In this document: positions 1-5,017 of the stretch, one piece after another | Position numbering within the stretch: the first letter of the stretch is position 1 | Layout: each line of letters starts with the position of its first letter | Assembly (NCBI GenBank): GCA_017547995.1 | Contig: JAFYNW010000155.1 | Location: forward strand, 1-5,607 | Length of the DNA: 5,607 bases | Reading direction: 5' to 3' | Source of the DNA: Clostridia bacterium | Lineage (GTDB): Bacteria > Bacillota > Clostridia > Oscillospirales > Butyricicoccaceae | The notes under the pieces: generated by a model | Databases searched by the model: none | The model's input: the letters and a program-made list of their open reading frames with translations, nothing else | What the model was told of the DNA's origin: nothing | Made by a program: the position numbers and the translations under genes

Positions 1-165
1 AAGAATATCGGCGGCAATTTTCTGCACGTCAGCCATAGGGAAAAGGGCAGGGAAAGGGTTTCCACCGCCGAAAGGAATCATGGAAGGGTCGTCTGCCAGC
101 TTGAAAATCTCCGAAATGAGAGCATCGTCGACAGCCGATATTTTATGTGAAAGCCTGAATTGCAT
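1..165 (-). CDS. PLP-dependent aminotransferase, N-terminal fragment (runs off left edge)
   Basis: The first 55 residues of a protein whose remainder lies beyond the left edge. It begins MQFRLSHKIS and contains FKLADDP followed by FGGGNPFP, the N-terminal substrate-side segment of fold type I aminotransferases of the 2-aminoadipate/kynurenine/MocR-catalytic group. By eye about 24 of 55 residues match the N-terminus of the complete aminotransferase at 625-1815, with no gap, so the two are paralogs. The start ATG (complement of 163-165) is preceded by a perfect AGGAGGT (complement of 171-177) five bases upstream, which decides the start. It has its own promoter (194-222). The catalytic lysine region is outside the window, so activity and substrate cannot be judged. 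The reading frame is open to the edge. Confidence 0.9.
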   Translation of the reverse strand, partial: MQFRLSHKISAVDDALISEIFKLADDPSMIPFGGGNPFPALFPMADVQKIAADIL

Positions 166-193
166 ATCCTACCTCCTGAGAGTTTATACTATA

Positions 194-222
194 AATATAC
201 TATATCTGATAAACTATTGCAA
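194..222 (-). promoter_or_regulatory. Promoter for the left-edge aminotransferase
   Basis: On the minus strand a TTGCAA (217-222) and a TATATT (194-199) are separated by exactly 17 bases, placing the expected transcription start near 187 and giving a leader of about 22 bases before the ATG. The 7-bp arms AGTTTAT (181-187) and ATAAACT (209-215) form an inverted repeat around the -10 element, and AAACTATTG occurs twice (211-219, 227-235) around the -35. The promoter is inferred from consensus only. Confidence 0.6.
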
Positions 223-232
223 CAAAAAACTA

Positions 233-261
233 TTGTAGGGGAGGGTCTCTGCGCCCTCCCG
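233..261. repeat. GC-rich hairpin repeat, TTGTAGGGG type
   Basis: GGGAGGG (239-245) and CCCTCCC (254-260) form a perfect 7-bp stem with an 8-base loop, preceded by TTGTAG and followed by G. It stands out sharply from the surrounding AT-rich DNA. The TTGTAGGGG...CCC(G) layout resembles short dispersed palindromes I recall from gut Clostridia genomes; that resemblance is from memory and untested. There is no T-tract directly beside it on either strand, so it is not a convincing terminator. It lies upstream of the edge aminotransferase promoter and beyond the terminator at 275-303. Confidence 0.5.
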
Positions 262-274
262 CAAAAATCAACAC

Positions 275-303
275 AAAAAACGGACACCCATCAGGATGCC
301 CGT
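275..303 (-). terminator. Intrinsic terminator after the small membrane protein gene
   Basis: Read on the minus strand, ACGGGCATCC, loop TGAT, GGGTGTCCGT form a 10-bp stem with two G-U pairs, followed at once by a run of six T (complement of 275-280). It begins eight bases after the stop codon of the small membrane protein gene and would end the transcript that probably starts at the aminotransferase gene 625-1815. Confidence 0.85.
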
Positions 304-311
304 CTTGAAAA

Positions 312-491
312 TTAAATTAAAATTGCCGCAGCCGTAAGCAAAATCGCGCAGATACCGAAGATGATTACCGCGGTCTTATATTTAGGTTCGTTTAGTCTGC
401 CCATCTTATATGTGTTGAATACAAATACAAAATAGCAGACGAGAATTACAGCGATGAGAGTCGCATCTGATACGTTGTGATGAAAACGCAT
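312..491 (-). CDS. Small two-helix membrane protein, function unknown
   Basis: A 59-residue protein starting MRFHHNVSDA. Residues 11-28 (TLIAVILVCYFVFVFNTY) and 41-59 (AVIIFGICAILLTAAAILI) are strongly hydrophobic and each long enough to span a membrane; the link between them (KMGRLNEPKYKT) is positively charged, so by the positive-inside rule the loop should face the cytoplasm with both ends outside. The start is chosen because AAAGGAG lies about eight bases upstream (complement of 501-507); an ATG further upstream at 590 would extend the frame to 92 residues but has no ribosome site and would run through the hairpin array. I do not recognise a family. The gene follows the aminotransferase on the same strand with 133 bases between, has no evident promoter of its own, and is followed by a good terminator, which supports it being a real expressed gene. 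Confidence 0.7.
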   Translation of the reverse strand: MRFHHNVSDATLIAVILVCYFVFVFNTYKMGRLNEPKYKTAVIIFGICAILLTAAAILI

Positions 492-524
492 AAAATCATC
501 TCCTTTCGCGTTTCTGTCGTTAAC

Positions 525-617
525 GTTTGCAAAGCAAACATATCGCTCGGCTGTGCCGAATATCGAGTCGGCAGGACATATCGGGTGCAAAGCACATATC
601 GAGTTGCCGCAGGCAAC
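525..617. repeat. Array of short hairpins separated by ATATCG
   Basis: Five units of about 18-20 bases. ATATCG occurs at 540-545, 560-565, 578-583 and 596-601. Between these lie GTTTGC-AAA-GCAAAC (525-539), TCGGC-TGT-GCCGA (547-559), GTC-GGCAG-GAC (567-577, weak), GTGC-AAA-GCAC (585-595) and GTTGCC-GCA-GGCAAC (603-617). The stems differ in sequence but each keeps its own complementarity, and most loops are three bases. The array fills nearly the whole gap between the aminotransferase stop (625) and the small membrane gene, and would be carried in their shared mRNA. It begins next to a palindrome CGTTAACG (518-525). There is no open frame that needs it, and it is not a CRISPR. Confidence 0.85.
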
Positions 618-624
618 ATAATGA

Positions 625-1815
625 TTATTTATCCAACAAATCGTGTGTCATCTTGCCGAGGATTTCAATACCCTTGATGATATCTTCATCGGAAGAAGTG
701 GAGAAGTTGAGGCGGAATGCATTGGAAACGCTGTCGTCAGGCATAAATGCTGTGCCAGGCACGCAGGCTACGCTGTTCTTAATAGCATCCTGAACGAAAG
801 GCGCACTGTCGTAGCCTTCAGGCAGATAAGCCATAATGAACATACCGCCCTCAGGACGGGTGAATGTTACGTCCTTGTGGAAGTTCTTTTCCATTTCGGA
901 AAGCATAAGCTGACACTTCTGCTTGTAAAGCTTTGCGTTTTCTTCGATATGAGCCGCAAAGTCATACTTTGTCATATATTCGTTGCAGATATACTGGAAA
1001 AGTGTGTTTGTATGTACGTCTGTACACTGCTTGCCGATAACCATTCTGCCGAAAAGCTCGTTGTCAACGCAGACAAAGCCTACGCGGAATGCAGGAGCCA
1101 TAACCTTGGAGAAAGAGCCGCAGTAGATAACTCTGCCGTCTGTATCGATGCTCTTGATAGGCTTGATGTCCTCGCCTTCAAAACGAAGCTCGCCGTATGG
1201 GTTGTCTTCCATAATTACAACGTCATATTTCTTGGCAAGCTCGTAAATCTTTACGCGCTTTTCCCAGCTTGTTGTAACGCCTGTTGGATTCTGGAAAGTA
1301 GGAATGATATAGATAAAGCGTACGTTTTTGTTATTCCTGAGAGCTTCTTCGAGCTTTTCAATGTTCATACCGTCTTCTTCAAGAGGTATGCCCACAAGGT
1401 TTGCACCATAAGAGCGGAATGTGTTAAGACAGCCGATAAAGGAAGGAGCTTCGCAGATAACTGTGTCGCCTTCGTTTACAAGGCACTTTGTGATGATATC
1501 AGCCGCCTGCTGTGAGCCGCTGACGATGAGCATTTCATTGTTGCCCTTTTCGATATTGAATCTGTCCCTGATGTATTTCTGGAGAGTTTCGCGGAGAGGA
1601 ATATAGCCTTCACTGATGGAATACTGAAGCACGGAATCAGGGTTTTCGGCGAAAACCTTTGCTGTGATTTCAGCGATTTCCTTTACAGGGAAGGTGAGAG
1701 GAGACGGATTACCACCGCCGAACTTGATAATATTAGGGTCGGCTGCAAGCTTGAAGAGTTCACGGATCATAGAGCCTTTCATATTGGCCATTTTATCGGA
1801 AATATTGAAGTTCAT
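625..1815 (-). CDS. PLP-dependent aminotransferase, LysN / MocR-catalytic-domain type
   Basis: A complete 396-residue fold type I (class I/II) aminotransferase, a cytosolic enzyme that moves an amino group between an amino acid and a 2-oxo acid. Visible features in order: FGGGNP (32-37), the cofactor phosphate-side SGSQQA (99-104), NPTG with Asn176, MEDNPYGEL with Asp204 (pyridine nitrogen) and Tyr207, GSFSK with the Schiff-base Lys237 followed by Arg244, and FRLNFS with Arg368, the expected substrate carboxylate-binding arginine. All catalytic positions are intact. The length is that of stand-alone 2-aminoadipate/kynurenine/branched-chain type enzymes; there is no N-terminal winged-helix domain, so it is an enzyme and not a MocR regulator. 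The substrate cannot be fixed from sequence. AAGGAGG seven bases before the ATG decides the start. A paralog lies at the left edge on the same strand. No terminator follows the stop, so read-through into the hairpin array and the small membrane gene is likely. Confidence 0.93.
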   Translation of the reverse strand: MNFNISDKMANMKGSMIRELFKLAADPNIIKFGGGNPSPLTFPVKEIAEITAKVFAENPDSVLQYSISEGYIPLRETLQKYIRDRFNIEKGNNEMLIVSGSQQAADIITKCLVNEGDTVICEAPSFIGCLNTFRSYGANLVGIPLEEDGMNIEKLEEALRNNKNVRFIYIIPTFQNPTGVTTSWEKRVKIYELAKKYDVVIMEDNPYGELRFEGEDIKPIKSIDTDGRVIYCGSFSKVMAPAFRVGFVCVDNELFGRMVIGKQCTDVHTNTLFQYICNEYMTKYDFAAHIEENAKLYKQKCQLMLSEMEKNFHKDVTFTRPEGGMFIMAYLPEGYDSAPFVQDAIKNSVACVPGTAFMPDDSVSNAFRLNFSTSSDEDIIKGIEILGKMTHDLLDK

Positions 1816-1857
1816 CTCTGGGCCTCCTTGAGAATAAATTATGAAAATATATCTTTA

Positions 1858-1891
1858 ATTATACTATACAACATTTCATATACAAATGCAA
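1858..1891 (-). promoter_or_regulatory. Promoter(s) for the aminotransferase 625-1815
   Basis: On the minus strand TTGCAT (1886-1891) and TATAGT (1863-1868) are 17 bases apart; alternatively TTGTAT (1880-1885) and TATAAT (1858-1863) are 16 apart. The two candidates overlap and cannot be told apart by eye. Either gives a leader of about 35-50 bases. The TATAGTATA core also occurs at the promoter of the paralogous gene at the left edge. TATGAAA (1840-1846) and TTTCATA (1874-1880) form a loose inverted repeat around it, which in such AT-rich DNA may be chance. Confidence 0.6.
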
Positions 1892-1964
1892 GATTGATAT
1901 AGATAAATAATTGAAAAAAGCACTGAGGGTTTATAGAAAATTTGTATAATTTTACAAGCAGTTA

Positions 1965-1993
1965 TTGAAAACTAACACACCTTGTGTTATAAT
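1965..1993 (+). promoter_or_regulatory. Promoter for the D-Ala-D-Ala carboxypeptidase gene, with palindromic operator candidate
   Basis: TTGAAA (1965-1970), a 17-base spacer and a perfect TATAAT (1988-1993) with an extended TGT just upstream; the expected start is near 2000. The spacer is occupied by a perfect palindrome, TAACACA-CCT-TGTGTTA (1973-1989), which overlaps the first two bases of the -10. A protein bound there would block polymerase, so this is a good operator candidate; the regulator is unknown. Confidence 0.75.
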
Positions 1994-2009
1994 AAATAAT
2001 TGGGAAATA

Positions 2010-2058
2010 ACGGATTGCTCGTAAACCGCAAAACGCGGTATAGCTTATGGCTTTCCGT
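2010..2058 (+). promoter_or_regulatory. Foldable 5' leader of the carboxypeptidase mRNA
   Basis: Within the roughly 80-base leader, ACCGC (2025-2029) and GCGGT (2035-2039) form a stem with loop AAAAC, and ACGGA (2010-2014) can pair with TCCGT (2054-2058) as an outer closing stem. The ribosome site GAGG (2073-2076), five bases before the ATG, lies outside the fold. I compared it from memory with common riboswitch classes and could not assign one. Confidence 0.3.
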
Positions 2059-2081
2059 CAACAATATATAAAGAGGTAACT

Positions 2082-3395
2082 ATGAAAATAAAAGCAGCCG
2101 TGCTGCTGGTGCTTGCAATGCTTGTCAGCCTTGTGATGCCCGTGTCAGCACTTACAGATATACAGCTCGAGTCTGAAACAGCCGTGCTGATTAACGGCGA
2201 TACAGGCCAGATTCTCTATGACAAGAATATGCATCAGCAGATGTTTCCTGCAAGTATAACCAAGGTTATGACGGGTATGCTCGCCCTTGAGAATGCCAAG
2301 CCGGACGAGGTCATGACAATGTCCCATTACGCGGTATTCTCCATCGGCAGAGGCACTTCCCACATCGCCCTCGATGAAAACGAGGAAATCACAGTGGAGC
2401 AGGCCATGTACGCCCTTGCAATTGAATCGGCAAACGATGCGGCAAACGGCCTTGCAGAGCACGTTTCCGGCTCGACCGATGAGTTTGCAAATCTTATGAA
2501 TGAGAAGGCGAAGGAATGCGGCGCGCTCAATACCCACTTTGTAAATCCTCACGGCCTTCACGATGAAGAGCATTATACAACAGCCTACGATATGGCGCGC
2601 ATCACTATGGCGGCTATCAAGACAGAAGGCTTCAACACATATTTTGGCTCGACAAGATATCAGATTCCGCCTACAAACAAGCAGGAGGAAACACGCTATC
2701 TCCGCTCGAGCAACAAGCTTCTCCAGGGCTCGTATGATTGCGAAGGCATCTTTATGAGTAAGAATGGCTGGACGGGCGAAGCGAAGAATACCCTCATCAC
2801 AGCGGCCGAAAGAAACGGCGTGACTCTCATTGCCGTCGTTATGAAGTCGGGCGCGACGGATATCAAGTTTGAAGACACAGCAAAGCTTCTCAACTGGGGC
2901 TTTGATAATTACAAGGCATATACAATCAGCGGTGAGGATATTGCCGCAAACGCTCCTGCAACCCTCGACGTAAGCGAAGGTGAGGATAAGGTATACCTCG
3001 GTGCATTCGACTGCCCTGACGTGACTGTTATGATTCCAAGTGATATGTCATCCGACAAAATTACCTTTGAATATACAGACCTTGCAGTCAGCGAGGACAA
3101 TACTGCCGCTGTGACGGAGTATACAATCCTTCTCGACGGCAAGGAAATCGACGGCATCGAAAAGGGCGAGCTTGCAGCACCGCTTACAGTTGAAAAGGCG
3201 GCATCCGCTGTGGCTGACGAAATTGCAGACGATAACGGTGAAAGAAAAGTAAGCGCCGGTGCAATCGTGATTCTTGTTGTCGTGCTTATAATTATTCTTG
3301 CCTGCGTACTTTTATATCTCAGACTTCTCAGCATCAGAAGAAGAAATCGTGAAAGAAGAATGGCCCGCAGAGCCGAAAGAATGAGATACAGATAA
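2082..3395 (+). CDS. D-alanyl-D-alanine carboxypeptidase (peptidase S11, low-molecular-mass PBP)
   Basis: A 437-residue exported enzyme of the DacA/DacF type that removes the terminal D-Ala from peptidoglycan pentapeptides at the outer face of the membrane. Residues 1-23 are a signal peptide (MKIKAAVLLV core, likely cut after VSA). The SxxK motif is Ser58-Ile-Thr-Lys61 with the nucleophile Ser58; SxN is Ser116-Ala-Asn118; HGLHDEEHYTTAYDMA (157-172) is the usual stretch after it. The third motif, normally KTG, reads Lys227-Asn228-Gly229, followed by WTGEAKNTL. After the catalytic domain (to about 270) comes a beta-rich PBP5_C-like domain (about 275-370), then a C-terminal membrane helix (391-413) and a very basic tail rich in Arg (415-437) predicted to be cytoplasmic. 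Many family members use an amphipathic C-terminal anchor instead of a clear transmembrane helix with a basic tail. The gene has its own promoter and terminator and appears monocistronic. Confidence 0.93.
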   Translation: MKIKAAVLLVLAMLVSLVMPVSALTDIQLESETAVLINGDTGQILYDKNMHQQMFPASITKVMTGMLALENAKPDEVMTMSHYAVFSIGRGTSHIALDENEEITVEQAMYALAIESANDAANGLAEHVSGSTDEFANLMNEKAKECGALNTHFVNPHGLHDEEHYTTAYDMARITMAAIKTEGFNTYFGSTRYQIPPTNKQEETRYLRSSNKLLQGSYDCEGIFMSKNGWTGEAKNTLITAAERNGVTLIAVVMKSGATDIKFEDTAKLLNWGFDNYKAYTISGEDIAANAPATLDVSEGEDKVYLGAFDCPDVTVMIPSDMSSDKITFEYTDLAVSEDNTAAVTEYTILLDGKEIDGIEKGELAAPLTVEKAASAVADEIADDNGERKVSAGAIVILVVVLIIILACVLLYLRLLSIRRRNRERRMARRAERMRYR

Positions 3396-3413
3396 AAAAT
3401 TAAAAATAATTTT

Positions 3414-3449
3414 AAGGGCGGTGAAATCAAGATCACCGTCCTTTGCTTT
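3414..3449 (+). terminator. Terminator of the carboxypeptidase gene
   Basis: AAGGGCGGTGA (3414-3424) and TCACCGTCCTT (3433-3443) pair over 11 bp with one G-U, loop AATCAAGA, followed by TGCTTTA, a T-tract broken by GC. The start is 18 bases after the stop codon. The minus strand also has a T-rich stretch on the far side, so it could work in both directions. Confidence 0.75.
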
Positions 3450-3569
3450 ATAACCCCTGAAAATGATGTATAATATGACCAATAAAAGGCTATATGCAAT
3501 ATTGATTTTGTCTACAATTAACAAATCGAAAATATTTTGAAAAAAATTAAAAAAAATTTGAAAAAAGTG
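3450..3569. other. AT-rich intergenic stretch with A-tracts ahead of the tRNA promoter
   Basis: About 120 bases with no credible gene on either strand. The last 40 bases (about 3526-3566) are nearly all A and T, with repeated A-tracts, sitting immediately upstream of the tRNA -35 box. Such tracts act as UP elements contacting the polymerase alpha subunits at strong stable-RNA promoters; that role here is inferred from position. Confidence 0.45.
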
Positions 3570-3598
3570 TTGACATTTTAAGAATCCTATGGTATTAT
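3570..3598 (+). promoter_or_regulatory. Strong promoter for tRNA-Arg
   Basis: Perfect TTGACA (3570-3575), 17-base spacer, TATTAT (3593-3598) with an extended TGG upstream. The expected start is near 3605, giving a leader of about 37 bases before the mature tRNA. A-tracts lie directly upstream. Confidence 0.85.
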
Positions 3599-3641
3599 AT
3601 ACAAGCAGTCAGGAATGACACAGAAAAACAAAACAAAATAT

Positions 3642-3718
3642 GCGCTTGTAGCTCAGCTGGATAGAGTATTTGGCTACGAACCAAAGGGTCAGGGGTTCGA
3701 ATCCCTTCAAGCGTGCCA
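3642..3718 (+). tRNA. tRNA-Arg (anticodon ACG)
   Basis: A full cloverleaf of 77 bases with encoded CCA. The acceptor GCGCTTG (3642-3648) pairs with CAAGCGT (3708-3714), the first pair being G-U; discriminator G3715 then CCA. The D arm has GCTC...GAGT. The anticodon stem TTTGG/CCAAA (3669-3673, 3681-3685) encloses loop CTACGAA, with anticodon ACG at 3676-3678; A34 is normally deaminated to inosine by TadA so that CGU, CGC and CGA are read. The T arm is AGGGG-TTCGAAT-CCCTT. It is a single gene with its own promoter and terminator. Confidence 0.97.
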
Positions 3719-3719
3719 G

Positions 3720-3753
3720 AAAGAGACATCGGAAACGATGTCTCTTTTGCTTT
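3720..3753 (+). terminator. Terminator of the tRNA-Arg transcript
   Basis: A perfect 12-bp stem AAAGAGACATCG / CGATGTCTCTTT (3720-3731, 3736-3747) closed by a GAAA tetraloop, then TGCTTT. With the stem's last three T it reads TTTTGCTTT. It starts two bases after the encoded CCA. Confidence 0.92.
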
Positions 3754-3773
3754 ATTCAAAAAAATAATAATAT

Positions 3774-3812
3774 TTGCAATTGCCTGAAAAACTCATTATA
3801 ATATTTTCAGGC
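3774..3812 (+). promoter_or_regulatory. Promoter of the butyrate-kinase-family gene with flanking inverted repeat
   Basis: TTGCAA (3774-3779), 17-base spacer, perfect TATAAT (3797-3802). A perfect 9-bp inverted repeat, GCCTGAAAA (3782-3790) and TTTTCAGGC (3804-3812), brackets the -10 with 13 bases between arms, so arm centres are about 22 bp or two helical turns apart. There is no T-tract after the second arm, so this reads as an operator rather than a terminator. The expected transcript start near 3809 would fall in the second arm. Regulator unknown. Confidence 0.65.
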
Positions 3813-3839
3813 CACTTAAAATGAAAAGGCAGGAATGAA

Positions 3840-4937
3840 ATGAAACTCCTTATTATAAATCCAGGCTCAACATCAACAAAAATCAGCGTCTTCGATGAAT
3901 ACAACGAAGTATTCGAGGAAAGCGTATTCCACGATGCCCCTGTGCTTCTTCAGTTTGACCACGTAAACGGTCAGGTGCCATTCAGAAAGCAGGTCATCGT
4001 TGACATTCTCGCAAAGCATGGTCTTGCACCAACAGATATCGACGTTTACGTCGGCAGAGGCGGCGGTGCTCATCCTCAGCACACAGGCGTTACCTTTATC
4101 GATGAAACGCTTTATAACGATACTCTCAAGGGTGTAGGCGGCAGTGACCACCCTGCAAAACTCGGCGTACTCCTCGCCTATGAAATGTGCAAGGAATACG
4201 GCGGACAGATGTACACTCTCAATCCTACAAACGTGGACGAATACAGCGACCTCGCCCGTGTTACAGGCATCAAGGGTGTCTATGCCAATGCGCAGGCACA
4301 CGTGCTCAACCAGAAGGCTATCGCAGAAAAGCATGCCGAAAGCATGGGCAAGAAGTATGAGGACTGCAACTTCATCGTCGGCCATATCGACGGAGGCATC
4401 ACAATCCACGCTCACGCAAAGGGCCGTATGGTAGACGGCAACGTAGGTGCAGGCGGTGATGGTGCATTCACACCGACACGAATCGGCAGTGTCCCTGTCC
4501 TTCCGCTTCTCGATTATATCGAATCCCATTCCGTTGAAGAAGTCCGCACAATGTGCTCCCGCTCAGGCGGTTTCGTCTCCTACTTCGGCACGTCCGATGC
4601 CAAGGCTGTCCACAAGCTTGTGGAAGAAAACGACCCTGAAGCAACACTTATCTGGAATGCAATGATTTACCAGTGCTGCAAGCAGGTCGGTGCAATGAGC
4701 GCCGTACTCGAAGGCAAGGTTGACGGCATCCTCCTCACAGGCGGTCTTATGAGATACGATGATATCATCGAAGGCATCAGACGCCGCTGCGGCTGGATTG
4801 CGCCTATCACAGTATATCCTGGCGAAATGGAGCAGGAGGCTATGGCACATTCTGTGCTCAAGGTGCTTCACGGCGAAGCAGAAGCTATCCACTATTCGGG
4901 CAGACCTGTCTGGGAAGGCTTCAATTTCAATAAATAA
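3840..4937 (+). CDS. buk: Butyrate kinase family protein (acetokinase superfamily), divergent
   Basis: A 365-residue cytosolic protein of the acetate/butyrate kinase (ASKHA) fold. True butyrate kinases interconvert butyryl phosphate plus ADP with butyrate plus ATP. Visible motifs: INPGSTSTK near the N-terminus (Asn7), VGRGG (Arg73), HPAKLG (His104), ALNQKA-like HVLNQKAIA (154-162), GHIDGG (His182), TPTRIG (Arg214), LLTGG (298-302) and YPGEMEQEAMA (Glu329/Glu331). The residues matching acetate kinase Asn7, Arg91, His123, His180, Arg241 and Glu384 thus appear kept. Several Buk signatures differ: HMGGG is HIDGG, DPVVVDE is NPTNVDE (so the usual Asp is Asn128), and GEGPFSPERSGG is GDGAFTPTRIGS. 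It may act on a different carboxylate or be specialised. AGGA five bases before the ATG sets the start. No ptb partner is adjacent within the window; a DUF5714 gene follows after 134 bases. Confidence 0.82.
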   Translation: MKLLIINPGSTSTKISVFDEYNEVFEESVFHDAPVLLQFDHVNGQVPFRKQVIVDILAKHGLAPTDIDVYVGRGGGAHPQHTGVTFIDETLYNDTLKGVGGSDHPAKLGVLLAYEMCKEYGGQMYTLNPTNVDEYSDLARVTGIKGVYANAQAHVLNQKAIAEKHAESMGKKYEDCNFIVGHIDGGITIHAHAKGRMVDGNVGAGGDGAFTPTRIGSVPVLPLLDYIESHSVEEVRTMCSRSGGFVSYFGTSDAKAVHKLVEENDPEATLIWNAMIYQCCKQVGAMSAVLEGKVDGILLTGGLMRYDDIIEGIRRRCGWIAPITVYPGEMEQEAMAHSVLKVLHGEAEAIHYSGRPVWEGFNFNK

Positions 4938-4950
4938 CAACAATAAAATA

Positions 4951-5017
4951 GCCTTCTCCTTGAGGAGAAGGTGGCTTGCAAAGCAAGACGGATGAGGTGT
5001 AGCCCATAGGGCGTCTT
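4951..5017. repeat. Composite hairpin repeat (CCTTCTCC...GGAGAAGGTGGC...GACGGATGAGG)
   Basis: Three successive foldable parts: CCTTCTCC-TTGA-GGAGAAGG (4952-4971), CTTGC-AAA-GCAAG (4975-4987), and AAGACG (4985-4990) pairing with CGTCTT (5012-5017) around GCC(C)-ATA-GGGC (5002-5012). The layout hairpin, TGGC, variable hairpin, GACGGATGAGG matches a dispersed repeat I recall from many gut Firmicutes genomes, always with a variable middle stem; this is memory, not a search. It lies between the kinase stop and the DUF5714 gene and has no T-tract after its first stem, so it is unlikely to be a plain terminator. Confidence 0.7.

Noticed and set aside
492..590. N-terminal extension of the small membrane protein to 92 residues
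   Set aside because: The upstream ATG has no ribosome site and the extension would be encoded by the hairpin array; the ATG at 491 has AAAGGAG at a proper distance.
525..617. CRISPR array
   Set aside because: The constant part is only six bases and the variable parts are self-complementary 11-15-mers, unlike repeat-spacer arrays.
643..1515. Long plus-strand open frame of 290 codons
   Set aside because: It lies antisense to the intact aminotransferase, has cysteine-rich composition with no recognisable domain and no ribosome site; it is a codon-usage shadow.
1945..1950. A second TATAAT upstream of the carboxypeptidase
   Set aside because: No -35-like hexamer lies 16-18 bases upstream, while the promoter at 1965-1993 is near consensus.
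2010..2058. Known riboswitch such as c-di-GMP, THF or fluoride class
   Set aside because: The bases around the stems do not match the conserved cores I can recall for these classes.
2909..3499. Minus-strand open frame of 196 codons
   Set aside because: Serine- and leucine-rich shadow of the carboxypeptidase, crossing its terminator.
3873..4529. Minus-strand open frame of 218 codons
   Set aside because: Antisense to the kinase gene, low-complexity translation, no ribosome site or promoter.
4952..4971. Intrinsic terminator of the kinase gene
   Set aside because: The stem is strong but is followed by TGGC and not a T-run, and it is part of a larger repeat.
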